The notes: a model not told the origin generated them from the letters alone. DNA of 21,513 bases from a bacterium (GCA_021786695.1 JAJYMT010000048.1:1-21513), one strand, 5' to 3'. Counted from the stretch's first letter, positions 14,695 through 21,064 are shown. Translations and numbers: made by a program.

Positions 14695-14787
14695 TTACGC
14701 GACTGGACTTTGTCGCAACTCCCCGCCGGGTTTGGCTGGGAAGGTTTCCACGATCTCTAGGTCATCGATAGGATGACCTCCTTTCAT
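14695..14787 (-). CDS. Possible 30-residue protein
   Basis: Frame MKGGHPIDDLEIVETFPAK... runs 30 codons from ATG 14787 to TAA. The only SD here, AAAGGAGGT, lies inside this frame and instead serves the ATG at 14765, which reads only M-T-stop (TAG 14759-14757). The start of the 30-codon frame has no SD of its own. The ATG at 14765 sits in a perfect AGGTCATC/GATGACCT hairpin. Coding is doubtful; it may be a remnant gene or regulatory spacer after the 223-residue protein. Confidence 0.25.
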   Translation of the reverse strand: MKGGHPIDDLEIVETFPAKPGGELRQSPVA

Positions 14788-14795
14788 TTTATTTT

Positions 14796-15467
14796 TTACA
14801 ACACCTCGCCGTTTTCCGGCGGGGCAGCCACCGCGGTGCGTTCCGCCCATTCAGCGGCGGAGTAGTGCTGCTGGTTCACCTGGGTACCGTCCCAGGTGAA
14901 AACGTGCACCTCGTCGGTCCGGCGACCCGACGAGTGGAAGGCGACCGACTGGCCGACTTCCAAGAGCGCAATCACCTCGATCGCACTCTCGCAGTTGTTG
15001 CCGGCGTGGCAGGTCTTGAGGACCTGTCCTGTGGTCCCTTCCGCGACGAGGCTGACCCCGCCGCGGAACCCGCCCGCGCAGCCGATGAACATCAGCGCGC
15101 GGTTGGTCGTGTCCTCGCCGGACACGACCATGAGGGTTCCTTTCTCCCGGGTCTTGATGACCCGGAAGCTGTTTTCTGGGAGGATCGACGAGCCAGTATT
15201 CAAGCTGGCATGGCCGTACTCCCCGGCCGCCTTCTTGGCGGCCTCGTATTCCGTTTTGGCCGCCTCGGCGGCCGCTCGGTCCGTCCCCTCGTAGAGGACG
15301 GACGTCCCGTAACCGCCGACCACCGTGTAGGTGGTGATGGGGGTTACGCCCGCGACCGGAAGGAACTCCCGGTCGCGCTTATTGCGCCCGAAGATCAGGG
15401 CGCAACGGAATGCAGGGAACGGGTCGGCGCTGAACTCCCACGCCGACGACATCATCAGATGTTTCAT
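14796..15467 (-). CDS. Hypothetical protein of the RT operon (223 residues)
   Basis: Not recognised. The start at 15467 follows AAGGAGGAAGAGA and a GCCC/GGGC hairpin. The protein has no signal peptide or clear membrane helix. It contains a Gly/Val-rich beta region (TTYTVVGGYGTSVLYEG), an Ala/Glu helix (RAAAEAAKTEYEAAKKAAGE), then VIKTREKGTLMVVSGEDTTN, ALMFIGCAGGFRGGVSLVAEG, CHAGNNC and a C-terminal HVFTWDGTQVNQQH. Two Cys pairs are spaced CHAGNNC and IGC. The alternating strands and GC-rich codon use suggest a soluble domain of unknown role. It lies 42 nt after the HTH gene and upstream of the RT, so it is likely co-expressed with both. Confidence 0.75.
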   Translation of the reverse strand: MKHLMMSSAWEFSADPFPAFRCALIFGRNKRDREFLPVAGVTPITTYTVVGGYGTSVLYEGTDRAAAEAAKTEYEAAKKAAGEYGHASLNTGSSILPENSFRVIKTREKGTLMVVSGEDTTNRALMFIGCAGGFRGGVSLVAEGTTGQVLKTCHAGNNCESAIEVIALLEVGQSVAFHSSGRRTDEVHVFTWDGTQVNQQHYSAAEWAERTAVAAPPENGEVL

Positions 15468-15509
15468 TCTCTTCCTCCTTCTGCCCGTGCGGTTTGTCCG
15501 CGTGGGCGG

Positions 15510-16046
15510 TTAGGGGTTGACGATTTTCTCCAGCTTCTGGCGGAGCTCCTCGGAGATCTTTTTTCCGTCCCCGAAGAGAAATCCAGAAATTTCTAGCCAC
15601 TCTTTATCGGACACACTCAACTGGATGTTCGTCCAGAAGAGAGTGTTCTGGGATTTCCTGACGGCCTGCTCGGAAATCTCGAGCAGGGTGGCGATTTCTG
15701 TCTGCGACATATCCTTCGCCTTCTCCGGGATCGCCACTTCCCGGGATACGAAGATTCCCCGGCCGCGGGGGATCCGCAAGCCCTGCGAGGTCAGAAAGCG
15801 GTAGATTGCCTTCTGACAAATGCCCCAGGCCGCCTTCCGGTCCTCGAACCTTTTCGGGTCGAGGCCGGCGGCCCAGCACTCGGTGGCCGCCATAAGAATC
15901 GTTTGCCGGAGGTCGGCTACAAGCGCCTTCTCCCGGCAAAAAACGAAAAGAAACGGTCGGAACCACCTGGTTTCGTTCCAGGCAATTCCGATAAATTCAT
16001 CAATAACGATATTTCCGCTGTCAAAACGTTTCCGTTCTTTTTCCAT
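15510..16046 (-). CDS. HTH protein, possibly sigma-like regulator
   Basis: 178 residues, starting at ATG 16046 behind AAAGGAGAGAGAA, one of the strongest SDs in the window. Residues about 40-100 are helical and basic (ADLRQTILMAATECWAAGLD, AIYRFLTSQGLRIPRGRG). Residues 113-133 form a helix-turn-helix, MSQTEIATLLEISEQAVRKS, like sigma-70 region 4 or a transposase/invertase HTH. The C-terminus is a Lys/Glu helix (ISEELRQKLEKIV). The layout recalls a small sigma-factor-like protein but I cannot place it in a family. A 10-bp perfect hairpin precedes its SD. It may control the operon or act on mobile-element DNA. Confidence 0.75.
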   Translation of the reverse strand: MEKERKRFDSGNIVIDEFIGIAWNETRWFRPFLFVFCREKALVADLRQTILMAATECWAAGLDPKRFEDRKAAWGICQKAIYRFLTSQGLRIPRGRGIFVSREVAIPEKAKDMSQTEIATLLEISEQAVRKSQNTLFWTNIQLSVSDKEWLEISGFLFGDGKKISEELRQKLEKIVNP

Positions 16047-16067
16047 TTCTCTCTCCTTTGATTCGAA

Positions 16068-16117
16068 TTTAACTGCCCTACAAATTTTCCATAAAAGAAA
16101 ATCAAAAGGCAGTTAAA
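16068..16117 (-). other. 10-bp hairpin before the HTH gene
   Basis: TTTAACTGCC and GGCAGTTAAA pair perfectly around 30 nt, ending 10 nt before the SD of the HTH gene. Confidence 0.6.
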
Positions 16118-16149
16118 CCAGAATATTTTTTAAAGAACAGTCTCTCCTT

Positions 16150-16215
16150 TTGAGAATTCATCAAGATAAATTCTCAAGTAGAGCGGGAAGCGCGGATGAT
16201 ATCACGCGCTTCCCG
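16150..16215 (-). other. Two hairpins after the broken Cys-rich gene
   Basis: On the minus strand CGGGAAGCGCG/CGCGCTTCCCG (16215-16184, perfect 11 bp) is followed by TTGAGAATT/AATTCTCAA (16177-16150, 9 bp) and then AAAAGGAGAGA, an SD-like sequence with no start codon behind it. Same order of hairpin and SD as at the real genes. Confidence 0.6.
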
Positions 16216-16228
16216 AAAGAGGTTGGAA

Positions 16229-16411
16229 TTAAAACCAGGGGATTACAAAGGAGGGATGCCCCTCCTTACACTTCCTGGCATCTCTTTCCTGGTAGGCGCA
16301 GCTTTCGCCGCACCCATTGGGATTCAGGACATCGTCCCACCAATAGTCAACGCATCCGCAAAGCAGCTGCTCGATTTTCGGCTCAATCTAGTTCCCGCAC
16401 GCATCTTCCAT
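16229..16411 (-). pseudogene. Small Cys-rich zinc-binding-like protein, broken by an early amber codon
   Basis: ATG 16411 follows GGGAGGAAGAG and an AT-rich hairpin. The frame reads M-E-D-A-C-G-N, then TAG (16390-16388), then 52 further codons to TAA at 16229. The downstream part looks genuinely coding: IEPKIEQLLCGCVDYWWDDV, then NPNGCGESCAYQERDARKC and KEGHPSF, with seven Cys across the whole (six after the stop) in zinc-ribbon-like pairs. A single C to T change of CAG would create the stop. Other genes in the window end with TAG, so amber is read as stop here. Either a young pseudogene, a sequencing variant, or a gene using readthrough or an unusual start. Confidence 0.55.
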
Positions 16412-16598
16412 CTCTTCCTCCCTTTGAAAATTTATTTTAAAAATAAATTCTCAAATAGAGAGGGGAATGAAGCGACCAAGCTTCGCTCCCCAGAACCGAG
16501 AGCAGTTTAACGACATGCTCGGGTCACGGACCCGTTTCCGTTCCCACGCACGGGTGAGCGCGGCTGCCCCGAAGGCAGCGGATGGCCAGAGCTTCAAC
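16412..16598 (-). other. Structured spacer between the SRH-type gene and the Cys-rich gene
   Basis: 187 nt with no gene. On the minus strand it holds GCTGCC/GGCAGC, CGGGTC/GACCCG, GAGCA/TGCTC, a GAAGC/GCTTC plus GGGG/CCCC hairpin, and finally a 16-bp AT-rich hairpin (16455-16423) directly before the SD of the Cys-rich gene. Confidence 0.5.
16457..16492. repeat. Operon repeat, copy 2
   Basis: Second copy of the GAAGCGACCAAGCTT sequence with GAGAGGGG and CGCTCCCC flanks (copy 1 at 14599-14631), again beside an AT-rich hairpin and an SD. Confidence 0.6.
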
Positions 16599-16994
16599 CT
16601 ACCGGGGCCGGACGGCTTGGGAACCGTCCGGGATCGTCAGCGAGGAAAGCTCCTCGCTGACGACCTCCACCTTCTGCAGGTGGGTCCAGCCAGCGTGCAC
16701 GAACTGCACCTGGCCTTCGCCCACCTGGATCCGATGGTTCCGGCAGATCAGGACCGGACGCTTCCCGGCCGCCCGCAGAAACTCGATCTGCAGGGGCAGC
16801 GGGGCGACGATGGCGATCGCCGCCGCGTCCGCGAGGTCGCCCTCGATCTCGCGCACCGATTGCACGGTGCGGTCGATCTGGACAACCTCTGTCTGGTCGG
16901 CACCGATGCCGAACCGCTCGGCCAGAACCTTTTTCAGGTCCTGGCTCTGCAACTCGGTCATCGGGTGCCGTGAAAACCAGACGACCTTGGCCAT
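16599..16994 (-). CDS. SRH-type Rossmann-like protein of unknown function
   Basis: 131 residues from ATG 16994, which follows AAAGGAGGTGATAAA. A longer frame to 17084 would run through two hairpins and was rejected. The sequence opens with a beta strand and signature, MAKVVWFSRHPMTELQSQDL, then alternates helices and strands (TEVVQIDRTV, DAAAIAIVAPLPLQIEFLRA, RPVLICRNHR) and ends QFVHAGWTHLQKVEVVSEEL. I recall uncharacterised small proteins with the start WLSRH-x-(L/M)T-x-Q and the end F-x-H-x-G-W in phages, plasmids and accessory regions of many prokaryotes; no function is known to me. An alpha/beta nucleotide-binding fold is an inference. First gene of the operon after the long leader. Confidence 0.75.
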   Translation of the reverse strand: MAKVVWFSRHPMTELQSQDLKKVLAERFGIGADQTEVVQIDRTVQSVREIEGDLADAAAIAIVAPLPLQIEFLRAAGKRPVLICRNHRIQVGEGQVQFVHAGWTHLQKVEVVSEELSSLTIPDGSQAVRPR

Positions 16995-17325
16995 TTTATC
17001 ACCTCCTTTCTGGGGATTTCGGTTTCCCCAAACCTTGTGTTTCTTGTCCGGCCACCCAATCAAATGATCGGACACGAAACACAAGGCGGAGGTAAGTTAT
17101 GATTTAAAGAACCTGGTTTGTTAAAGGAAATTTCTGTAGGCGAAAGCTGGTTAGACCCTCGCCTAGAGTCGATTTCCTTGCCACCCTTGGTGGCTAGTTT
17201 GGGCCGGTCGTTATTTTGACCTCACCCTACCCTCTCCTTGAATGAAGGAGAGGGAAAATTGAAATCGGGTGATGGTGGACGCTTTTGAGGGCTCGAGAGC
17301 CGCGGATCACCGCGACTCGAGCGAT

Positions 17326-17334
17326 CTCTCTCCT
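17326..17334 (-). repeat. GGAGAGAG motif, leader copy 4
   Basis: Minus strand AGGAGAGAGAT, with only a weak 3-bp flanking stem (AGC/GCT). Confidence 0.4.
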
Positions 17335-17489
17335 GCTGTGAGCGGGTTCGGCAGACAGCTCGTCTGGGCTGTCGCCAGGCCGCTCGGATCCCCATCGGAC
17401 GAAGACTCAACAAATACCCATTTTCCATCGGTAGCGTTTTGCCGCCGCCCGCTCCCGCCCAAGCATGGGTGGAAGGAGCGGGCGCCTCA

Positions 17490-17499
17490 CTCTCTCCTT
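17490..17499 (-). repeat. AAGGAGAGAG motif, leader copy 3
   Basis: Identical 10-mer to copies 1 and 2, framed by a 4-bp CTCA/TGAG stem; no start codon follows. Confidence 0.5.
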
Positions 17500-17621
17500 G
17501 AGAATGAAGACCGGACGTCTGGTAAGTCGTTTTTTAAAAGAACGTTTGAATGAACAATTTAGTGATTTGTCTTAATCACTGTTCCTCTTTCTACTTTTTG
17601 GTAGAAGGAGGTGCACTGATT

Positions 17622-17696
17622 ATGACTCCGCCGACTGGCGGATGGTCTACCCGGCCTTTATGCTCTGGCCCGCCTCTCTCCTTGCGGGGCAGATGA
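17622..17696 (+). other. Possible plus-strand mini-ORF with hidden SD
   Basis: A 24-codon frame (MTPPTGGWSTRPLCSGPPLS...) starts just after a hairpin (about 17573-17620) whose 3' arm contains GAAGGAGG paired with CCTCTTTC. It would look like a translationally repressed leader peptide if the plus strand is transcribed. It overlaps the minus-strand structured RNA, so it may be a by-product of that structure. Confidence 0.2.
17669..17688 (-). repeat. AAGGAGAGAG hairpin loop, leader copy 2
   Basis: Minus strand CCCGC-AAGGAGAGAG-GCGGG: a perfect 5-bp GC stem presents the whole 10-mer as its loop. Confidence 0.65.
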
Positions 17697-17789
17697 CTTG
17701 GTTCGGGTTGTGCTTCTGCTATTTAAAAAGGTGCTAACCGTTAGCTTCTGGAGGAGGCAACTGGCTAGCACCTTTGGTGCTGTTGGGTT

Positions 17790-17807
17790 GCGGCTCTCTC
17801 CTTCCGC
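17790..17807 (-). repeat. AAGGAGAGAG hairpin loop, leader copy 1
   Basis: Minus strand GCGG-AAGGAGAGAG-CCGC: same 10-mer loop as copy 2 on a different stem sequence, so loop identity is conserved while the stem is not. Confidence 0.65.
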
Positions 17808-17926
17808 CCTTGCCTTGCTTTGCTCGGCTTCGGCGGACAAGTCCGCTTAGCTTATGAGCTCGGTTCGGCTGTTTTTTTAGTGTAAGGTGCGTTTGACAGT
17901 ATCTCTTTTTATTATCTTAATAAATC

Positions 17927-17955
17927 AGTATATCATTAAATCTAAATATTGTCAA
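17927..17955 (-). promoter_or_regulatory. Strong sigma-70-type promoter of the RT operon
   Basis: Minus strand TTGACA (17955-17950), a 17-nt spacer and TATACT (17932-17927). This is the best promoter match in the window on that strand and no terminator with a convincing T run is seen until the leader hairpins. Confidence 0.75.
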
Positions 17956-17957
17956 TA
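17947..17957. promoter_or_regulatory. Candidate operator TATTGTCAATA over the operon -35 box
   Basis: An 11-bp palindrome covering the -35 box of the minus promoter. Its half-site TATTGTC recurs at 18035-18041 and, inverted, at 18054-18060. Confidence 0.45.
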
Positions 17958-18034
17958 CTTTTATGGTCAAAATATAAAGAATTTCTAAAAAATGTTTAAC
18001 AATAGGTAATATATTGCTATTATTTATATTTAAG

Positions 18035-18060
18035 TATTGTCTAATATATATTTGACAATA
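18035..18060. promoter_or_regulatory. Candidate operator pair over the TrmB-like gene promoter
   Basis: TATTGTC (18035-18041) and GACAATA (18054-18060) form an inverted pair 12 nt apart that overlaps the -35 box of the regulator's own promoter. Confidence 0.45.
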
Positions 18061-18079
18061 TATTAATATGTGCTATAAT
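18052..18079 (+). promoter_or_regulatory. Promoter of the TrmB-like regulator
   Basis: TTGACA (18052-18057), 16 nt, TATAAT (18074-18079) preceded by TGTGC. Predicted 5' UTR of about 28 nt, without an SD. Confidence 0.75.
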
Positions 18080-18113
18080 TAAGTTATAAACTCATTAATT
18101 TTTCGTCGTTTAT

Positions 18114-18866
18114 ATGATAAAAGACATGTTTTTGCAGATTGACCTAACCCCCTCCCAGGCAGAGATTTTGGAGTATCTTTACCAAAATAGGGAAGCCAAA
18201 GCATCAGAAATTGCCAGGCAAATTAAGCGCTCCCGCGCAATCGTCTATAAAGAAATAGAGGAGATGGTTAAATTGGGCATTGCCGAGAAAAAACAGGGGC
18301 CGGGCTCGGTATCTCTTTTTACGGCCGGACATCCCTCTCTCCTAAAAAAGCTTCTGGATAACCGTGAATCGCAACTAAAAAAAGACAGGGAATTGTTGAA
18401 TAACTACCTGCCTGACATTATTTCAAGCTATAACCTTATCAATAATCGCCCGGGTATAAAAATGTACGAGGGCGTGGAAGGGCTAAAGCAGATTTATGAC
18501 GAAATTATTAACGAGGGCAAGGATTTCTTTTTGATCCGCTCCGCCTATGAGCCGGTCTATAAGGAAAAAATATTGCCGATTGTTGATGAGTTTATCAAAA
18601 AAAGAGTCAAAAAAAATATAGCGGTTACCGCTATTACTCCAACCGACGTCTTAGCTAATCCGGCTCAAGATGCCAGCTGGCTGATGAAAAGATTTATGGT
18701 GAATAAGAATATGTATGACGCGCCGGTGGAAATCGATATTTTTGGCAGCAAGGTTGCCATTCTTTCTTTCGGTGATGAGCTGATCGGCACGATTATTGAA
18801 AGCAAGCAGATCGCCCAAAGTCTGGTTCAACTTTTTAATTTGGCAGCTCTTGGCGCAAAAAAATAG
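18114..18866 (+). CDS. TrmB-like transcriptional regulator
   Basis: 250 residues. Residues about 10-75 form a winged helix of the TrmB type (LTPSQAEILEYLYQNREAKA, then SEIARQIKRSRAIVYKEIEE and the wing KKQGPGSVSLFTAG). A coiled-coil linker (LDNRESQLKKDRELLNNYLP) leads to a C-terminal PLD-like effector domain (MYEGVEGLKQIYDEIINEGK, FFLIRSAYE, VEIDIFGSKVAILSFGDELIGTIIESKQIAQSL). Archaeal TrmB binds sugars; in CPR this family is frequent and its ligands are unknown. The gene is divergent from the RT operon and shares its control region with repeated TATTGTC sites, so autoregulation and control of the operon are plausible. It lacks an SD, like the host genes. Confidence 0.85.
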   Translation: MIKDMFLQIDLTPSQAEILEYLYQNREAKASEIARQIKRSRAIVYKEIEEMVKLGIAEKKQGPGSVSLFTAGHPSLLKKLLDNRESQLKKDRELLNNYLPDIISSYNLINNRPGIKMYEGVEGLKQIYDEIINEGKDFFLIRSAYEPVYKEKILPIVDEFIKKRVKKNIAVTAITPTDVLANPAQDASWLMKRFMVNKNMYDAPVEIDIFGSKVAILSFGDELIGTIIESKQIAQSLVQLFNLAALGAKK

Positions 18867-18886
18867 AACGATAATTGAATAATCGA

Positions 18887-21016
18887 TCAGGCCGCATCCC
18901 TTACGGCCTTAGTCGGTCGGCTAGAATATTTTGATAGAATAATATCCTCTATTAAATCTACAATTTGTTTGAAATTATTTGCCTGCCCTAAGTCCTGATA
19001 GAAGGATTCCTTGTTGTGATAAAATTCCGGCTTTTTTTTACGCGCCAAGTTGTTATAATAATTACCGATAGAAATTGATCTGCTTAATATTTGATTTTCT
19101 TGGCCGCTATTTTCATGCAAGCTACCTAAATCAAGAGATAGCCGTCCATCGGCAATAGTGTTATCACGGCTGACGATTCTGTCGTTTTCATCAACTATAA
19201 AGCATTCACGATCAAGGCGGATGCTGATGGCTTGAGAACGCGCCGCTTGATTTATCTCAAGCGGAATCGGCTGGTCATTAAAAAGAAAATTGATTCGCGC
19301 CTCGCCGTCATATTCAATATCTGTGTTGTGGTTATTTGTTCCTTCGCCACGCAAACTGATTGAAAAATATTTATATTTGCCGGCAGTACTATCGGCGGAG
19401 GAAAGGTTATATATTGTAACGCCGCCTACATTTGACCTTGAATCAAGATTGAATTTTGTGCCGGCATCATTATTTAGTAGTATCTCAATTCTTGTTAAGA
19501 TATCGCTGTAAATTTCTAAGGCCTCAATGACTTCAGAAATATTTTTAACTTCGATTTTTCTCCCATCAATATTATTTACCGCTACATGATTGCCATCGGT
19601 TAGTAGGTGAGCCGTAGTCAAGATGTCGGTTGCACGGCGCATCAATGCATCGCTTAAATTATTATTAATGTTGTCCTTGGTTCTGCCATCTAGCGAGCTA
19701 TTTTTTAAATGCTTCGAGCGGGCGATCGATGATGACAGACGAAAGGTCGTATCAAGAATCGCGGTATATATGTTTATTATTTTTTCCGCCTGCTCCGGAG
19801 GCAGTTTAGCGCTGATTGAAAGTAGCTTATCGCCTGCTCGCATGTCGAATTCCACGGAAAGAAATGATTTTAAGCGGTTTATTCTACTAGTTGATTTTTC
19901 ATCACCCAAACCCAAATATTTTTTTAAGCCGAGTATTTCATGCTCGGATTTATTTTTTATATAATCCAGCAACTGATATTGCGTCCTTAAATTAAGAGCG
20001 GCGAGATCTATATCAAATTCATGATTGATTTTTTGCCTGATCGGCAGGGCTGAAAGAAGTTTAAAATTCACCAAGTCAAATTTATTTGCAAGCGGTATCC
20101 TGTCCTTTAAATCTAAAGTATCAGAAGTTGTTACCGTTGTTATCTTTTTGAATTCTCTGGCTGATTTTAATTTATGAATCATGGGGTTGTCTGTGGGCTG
20201 GAAATCAATATTAATATAGCCATCTTGATTAAGCCCGGAATTGTCAGTTAGATCTTCTTTCAACTCGGAAATATCTTGCCAGCCGATTAAACTTCCCTCC
20301 CGGCTATAAATACCAACGATGCCTGGTGCGAGCGCGCAGGTGATATAATCACCTTCAATCCGATACTCGCCGGTAAATTCGTCTTGAACCCATTCTATCG
20401 GCGTTAAGCTTTTATAATAATGATCATCCCACCGCTCCTCGTTTATTTTATCGCACATTTGCTCGTTGAATATAAATGAAAAGCGATTGAATCGTTTGTC
20501 ATGCATTGAAAATATGTCACTTGGACGACCCTTGCCAACGCTTTCATTTTGTTCATCTAAAATTGCCCCGGTATGAATCAGGGCCTTCTCCAATTGTTCT
20601 TGCGCATATATTTTTATCATCAGAGGTAAAGATTTATTATTGCTAATTTGTTTAAATTTTTTTAGGCCATTATTTGATCCAATATTTTGATCTGATAAGT
20701 CAATGATCATGTCGACATAAAGATTAATTAAAGCGATCTTTTTGTTAAAATCAAAGTTTTTATCTTTAAGTTTATTTGATATTTGATTGTTAAATTTATT
20801 ATCGACCGCGAAATCTGGCGCCCAAAAAGTATCGTCGCCAGTTAATTTTTCTAATTTCATCGCAAAATCTTCGTCAAATTTTAATTGATCCAAAGAAAGA
20901 ATATTGCCATCGTTATCGTAACAATGTTCCAAATATAAATTTACCAGCTCTTCATAACTGGGTTCTTTATGCTTAACCCTATCCGAGGAATAAATTTCTT
21001 TAGATGGTTTTTCCAC
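18887..21016 (-). CDS. Large protein of unknown function
   Basis: 709 residues starting at GTG 21016 with no SD. No signal peptide or membrane helix is visible, so it should be cytoplasmic. The N-terminal 200 residues are helical and acidic (SYEELVNLYLEHCYDNDGNI). Around 215-250 is a short beta region (EYRIEGDYITCALAPGIVGI). The centre is a long helical domain with Asn/Ser-rich turns (LSSSIARSKHLKNSSLDGRT). Residues about 560-640 are beta-rich (YKYFSISLRGEGTNN, EARINFLFNDQPIPLE, ISIRLDRECFIVDENDRIVS). Codon use is AT-rich compared with the left half of the window. No family recognised; long lineage-specific proteins of this style are common in CPR genomes. Convergent with the TrmB-like gene, ending 20 nt from it. 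Confidence 0.8.
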   Translation of the reverse strand: MEKPSKEIYSSDRVKHKEPSYEELVNLYLEHCYDNDGNILSLDQLKFDEDFAMKLEKLTGDDTFWAPDFAVDNKFNNQISNKLKDKNFDFNKKIALINLYVDMIIDLSDQNIGSNNGLKKFKQISNNKSLPLMIKIYAQEQLEKALIHTGAILDEQNESVGKGRPSDIFSMHDKRFNRFSFIFNEQMCDKINEERWDDHYYKSLTPIEWVQDEFTGEYRIEGDYITCALAPGIVGIYSREGSLIGWQDISELKEDLTDNSGLNQDGYINIDFQPTDNPMIHKLKSAREFKKITTVTTSDTLDLKDRIPLANKFDLVNFKLLSALPIRQKINHEFDIDLAALNLRTQYQLLDYIKNKSEHEILGLKKYLGLGDEKSTSRINRLKSFLSVEFDMRAGDKLLSISAKLPPEQAEKIINIYTAILDTTFRLSSSIARSKHLKNSSLDGRTKDNINNNLSDALMRRATDILTTAHLLTDGNHVAVNNIDGRKIEVKNISEVIEALEIYSDILTRIEILLNNDAGTKFNLDSRSNVGGVTIYNLSSADSTAGKYKYFSISLRGEGTNNHNTDIEYDGEARINFLFNDQPIPLEINQAARSQAISIRLDRECFIVDENDRIVSRDNTIADGRLSLDLGSLHENSGQENQILSRSISIGNYYNNLARKKKPEFYHNKESFYQDLGQANNFKQIVDLIEDIILSKYSSRPTKAVRDAA

Positions 21017-21064
21017 TTAAGAAAATTAATAGTTATAATGATATTTTAGCAGACAATTTAAGAT

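Larger units (their letters stand above)
17000..17920 (-). ncRNA. About 0.9-kb highly structured leader or large ncRNA
   Basis: No convincing gene lies between the operon promoter and the SRH-type gene. The minus strand instead holds a chain of strong hairpins: GGTGCTAGCC/GGTTAGCACC (17776-17729 region, followed by TTTTT), TTCTAC/GTAGAA within CAGTGATT arms (17570-17625), GCCCGCTCC/GGAGCGGGC, GACAGC/GCTGTC, GCTCGAG/CTCGAGC over CGCGG/CCGCG (17321-17290), CCCTCTCCTT/AAGGAGAGGG (17254-17230), AAGGAAAT/ATTTCCTT enclosing TAGGCGA/TCGCCTA, and CTTGTGTTTC/GAAACACAAG plus TGTCCG/CGGACA (17085-17034). Such density over 900 nt is typical of large structured RNAs. It may be part of the operon mRNA or a separate RNA. 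Confidence 0.5.

Noticed and set aside
16388..16390. Genome-wide amber recoding
   Set aside because: The pilin, the RodZ-like gene, the SRH-type gene and the RT all end in TAG at sensible positions, so TAG functions as a stop here.
16995..17084. Longer N-terminus for the SRH-type protein
   Set aside because: The extra 30 codons run through two hairpins and the SD itself, and the family-like sequence starts at the inner ATG.
17269..17553. Plus-strand protein of 94 residues
   Set aside because: It lies across palindromic RNA-like structure, has no SD, and its composition (Ser/Arg/Pro-rich) looks like frame noise.
11881..17900. CRISPR array
   Set aside because: The repeated motifs are short, unevenly spaced (about 95-190 bases), sit in different stems and have no spacer-like regularity; no cas genes are present.
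12895..17920. Group II intron with encoded RT
   Set aside because: No GUGYG 5' end, no recognisable domain V hairpin with GAAA loop, and no maturase or HNH domain after the RT core.
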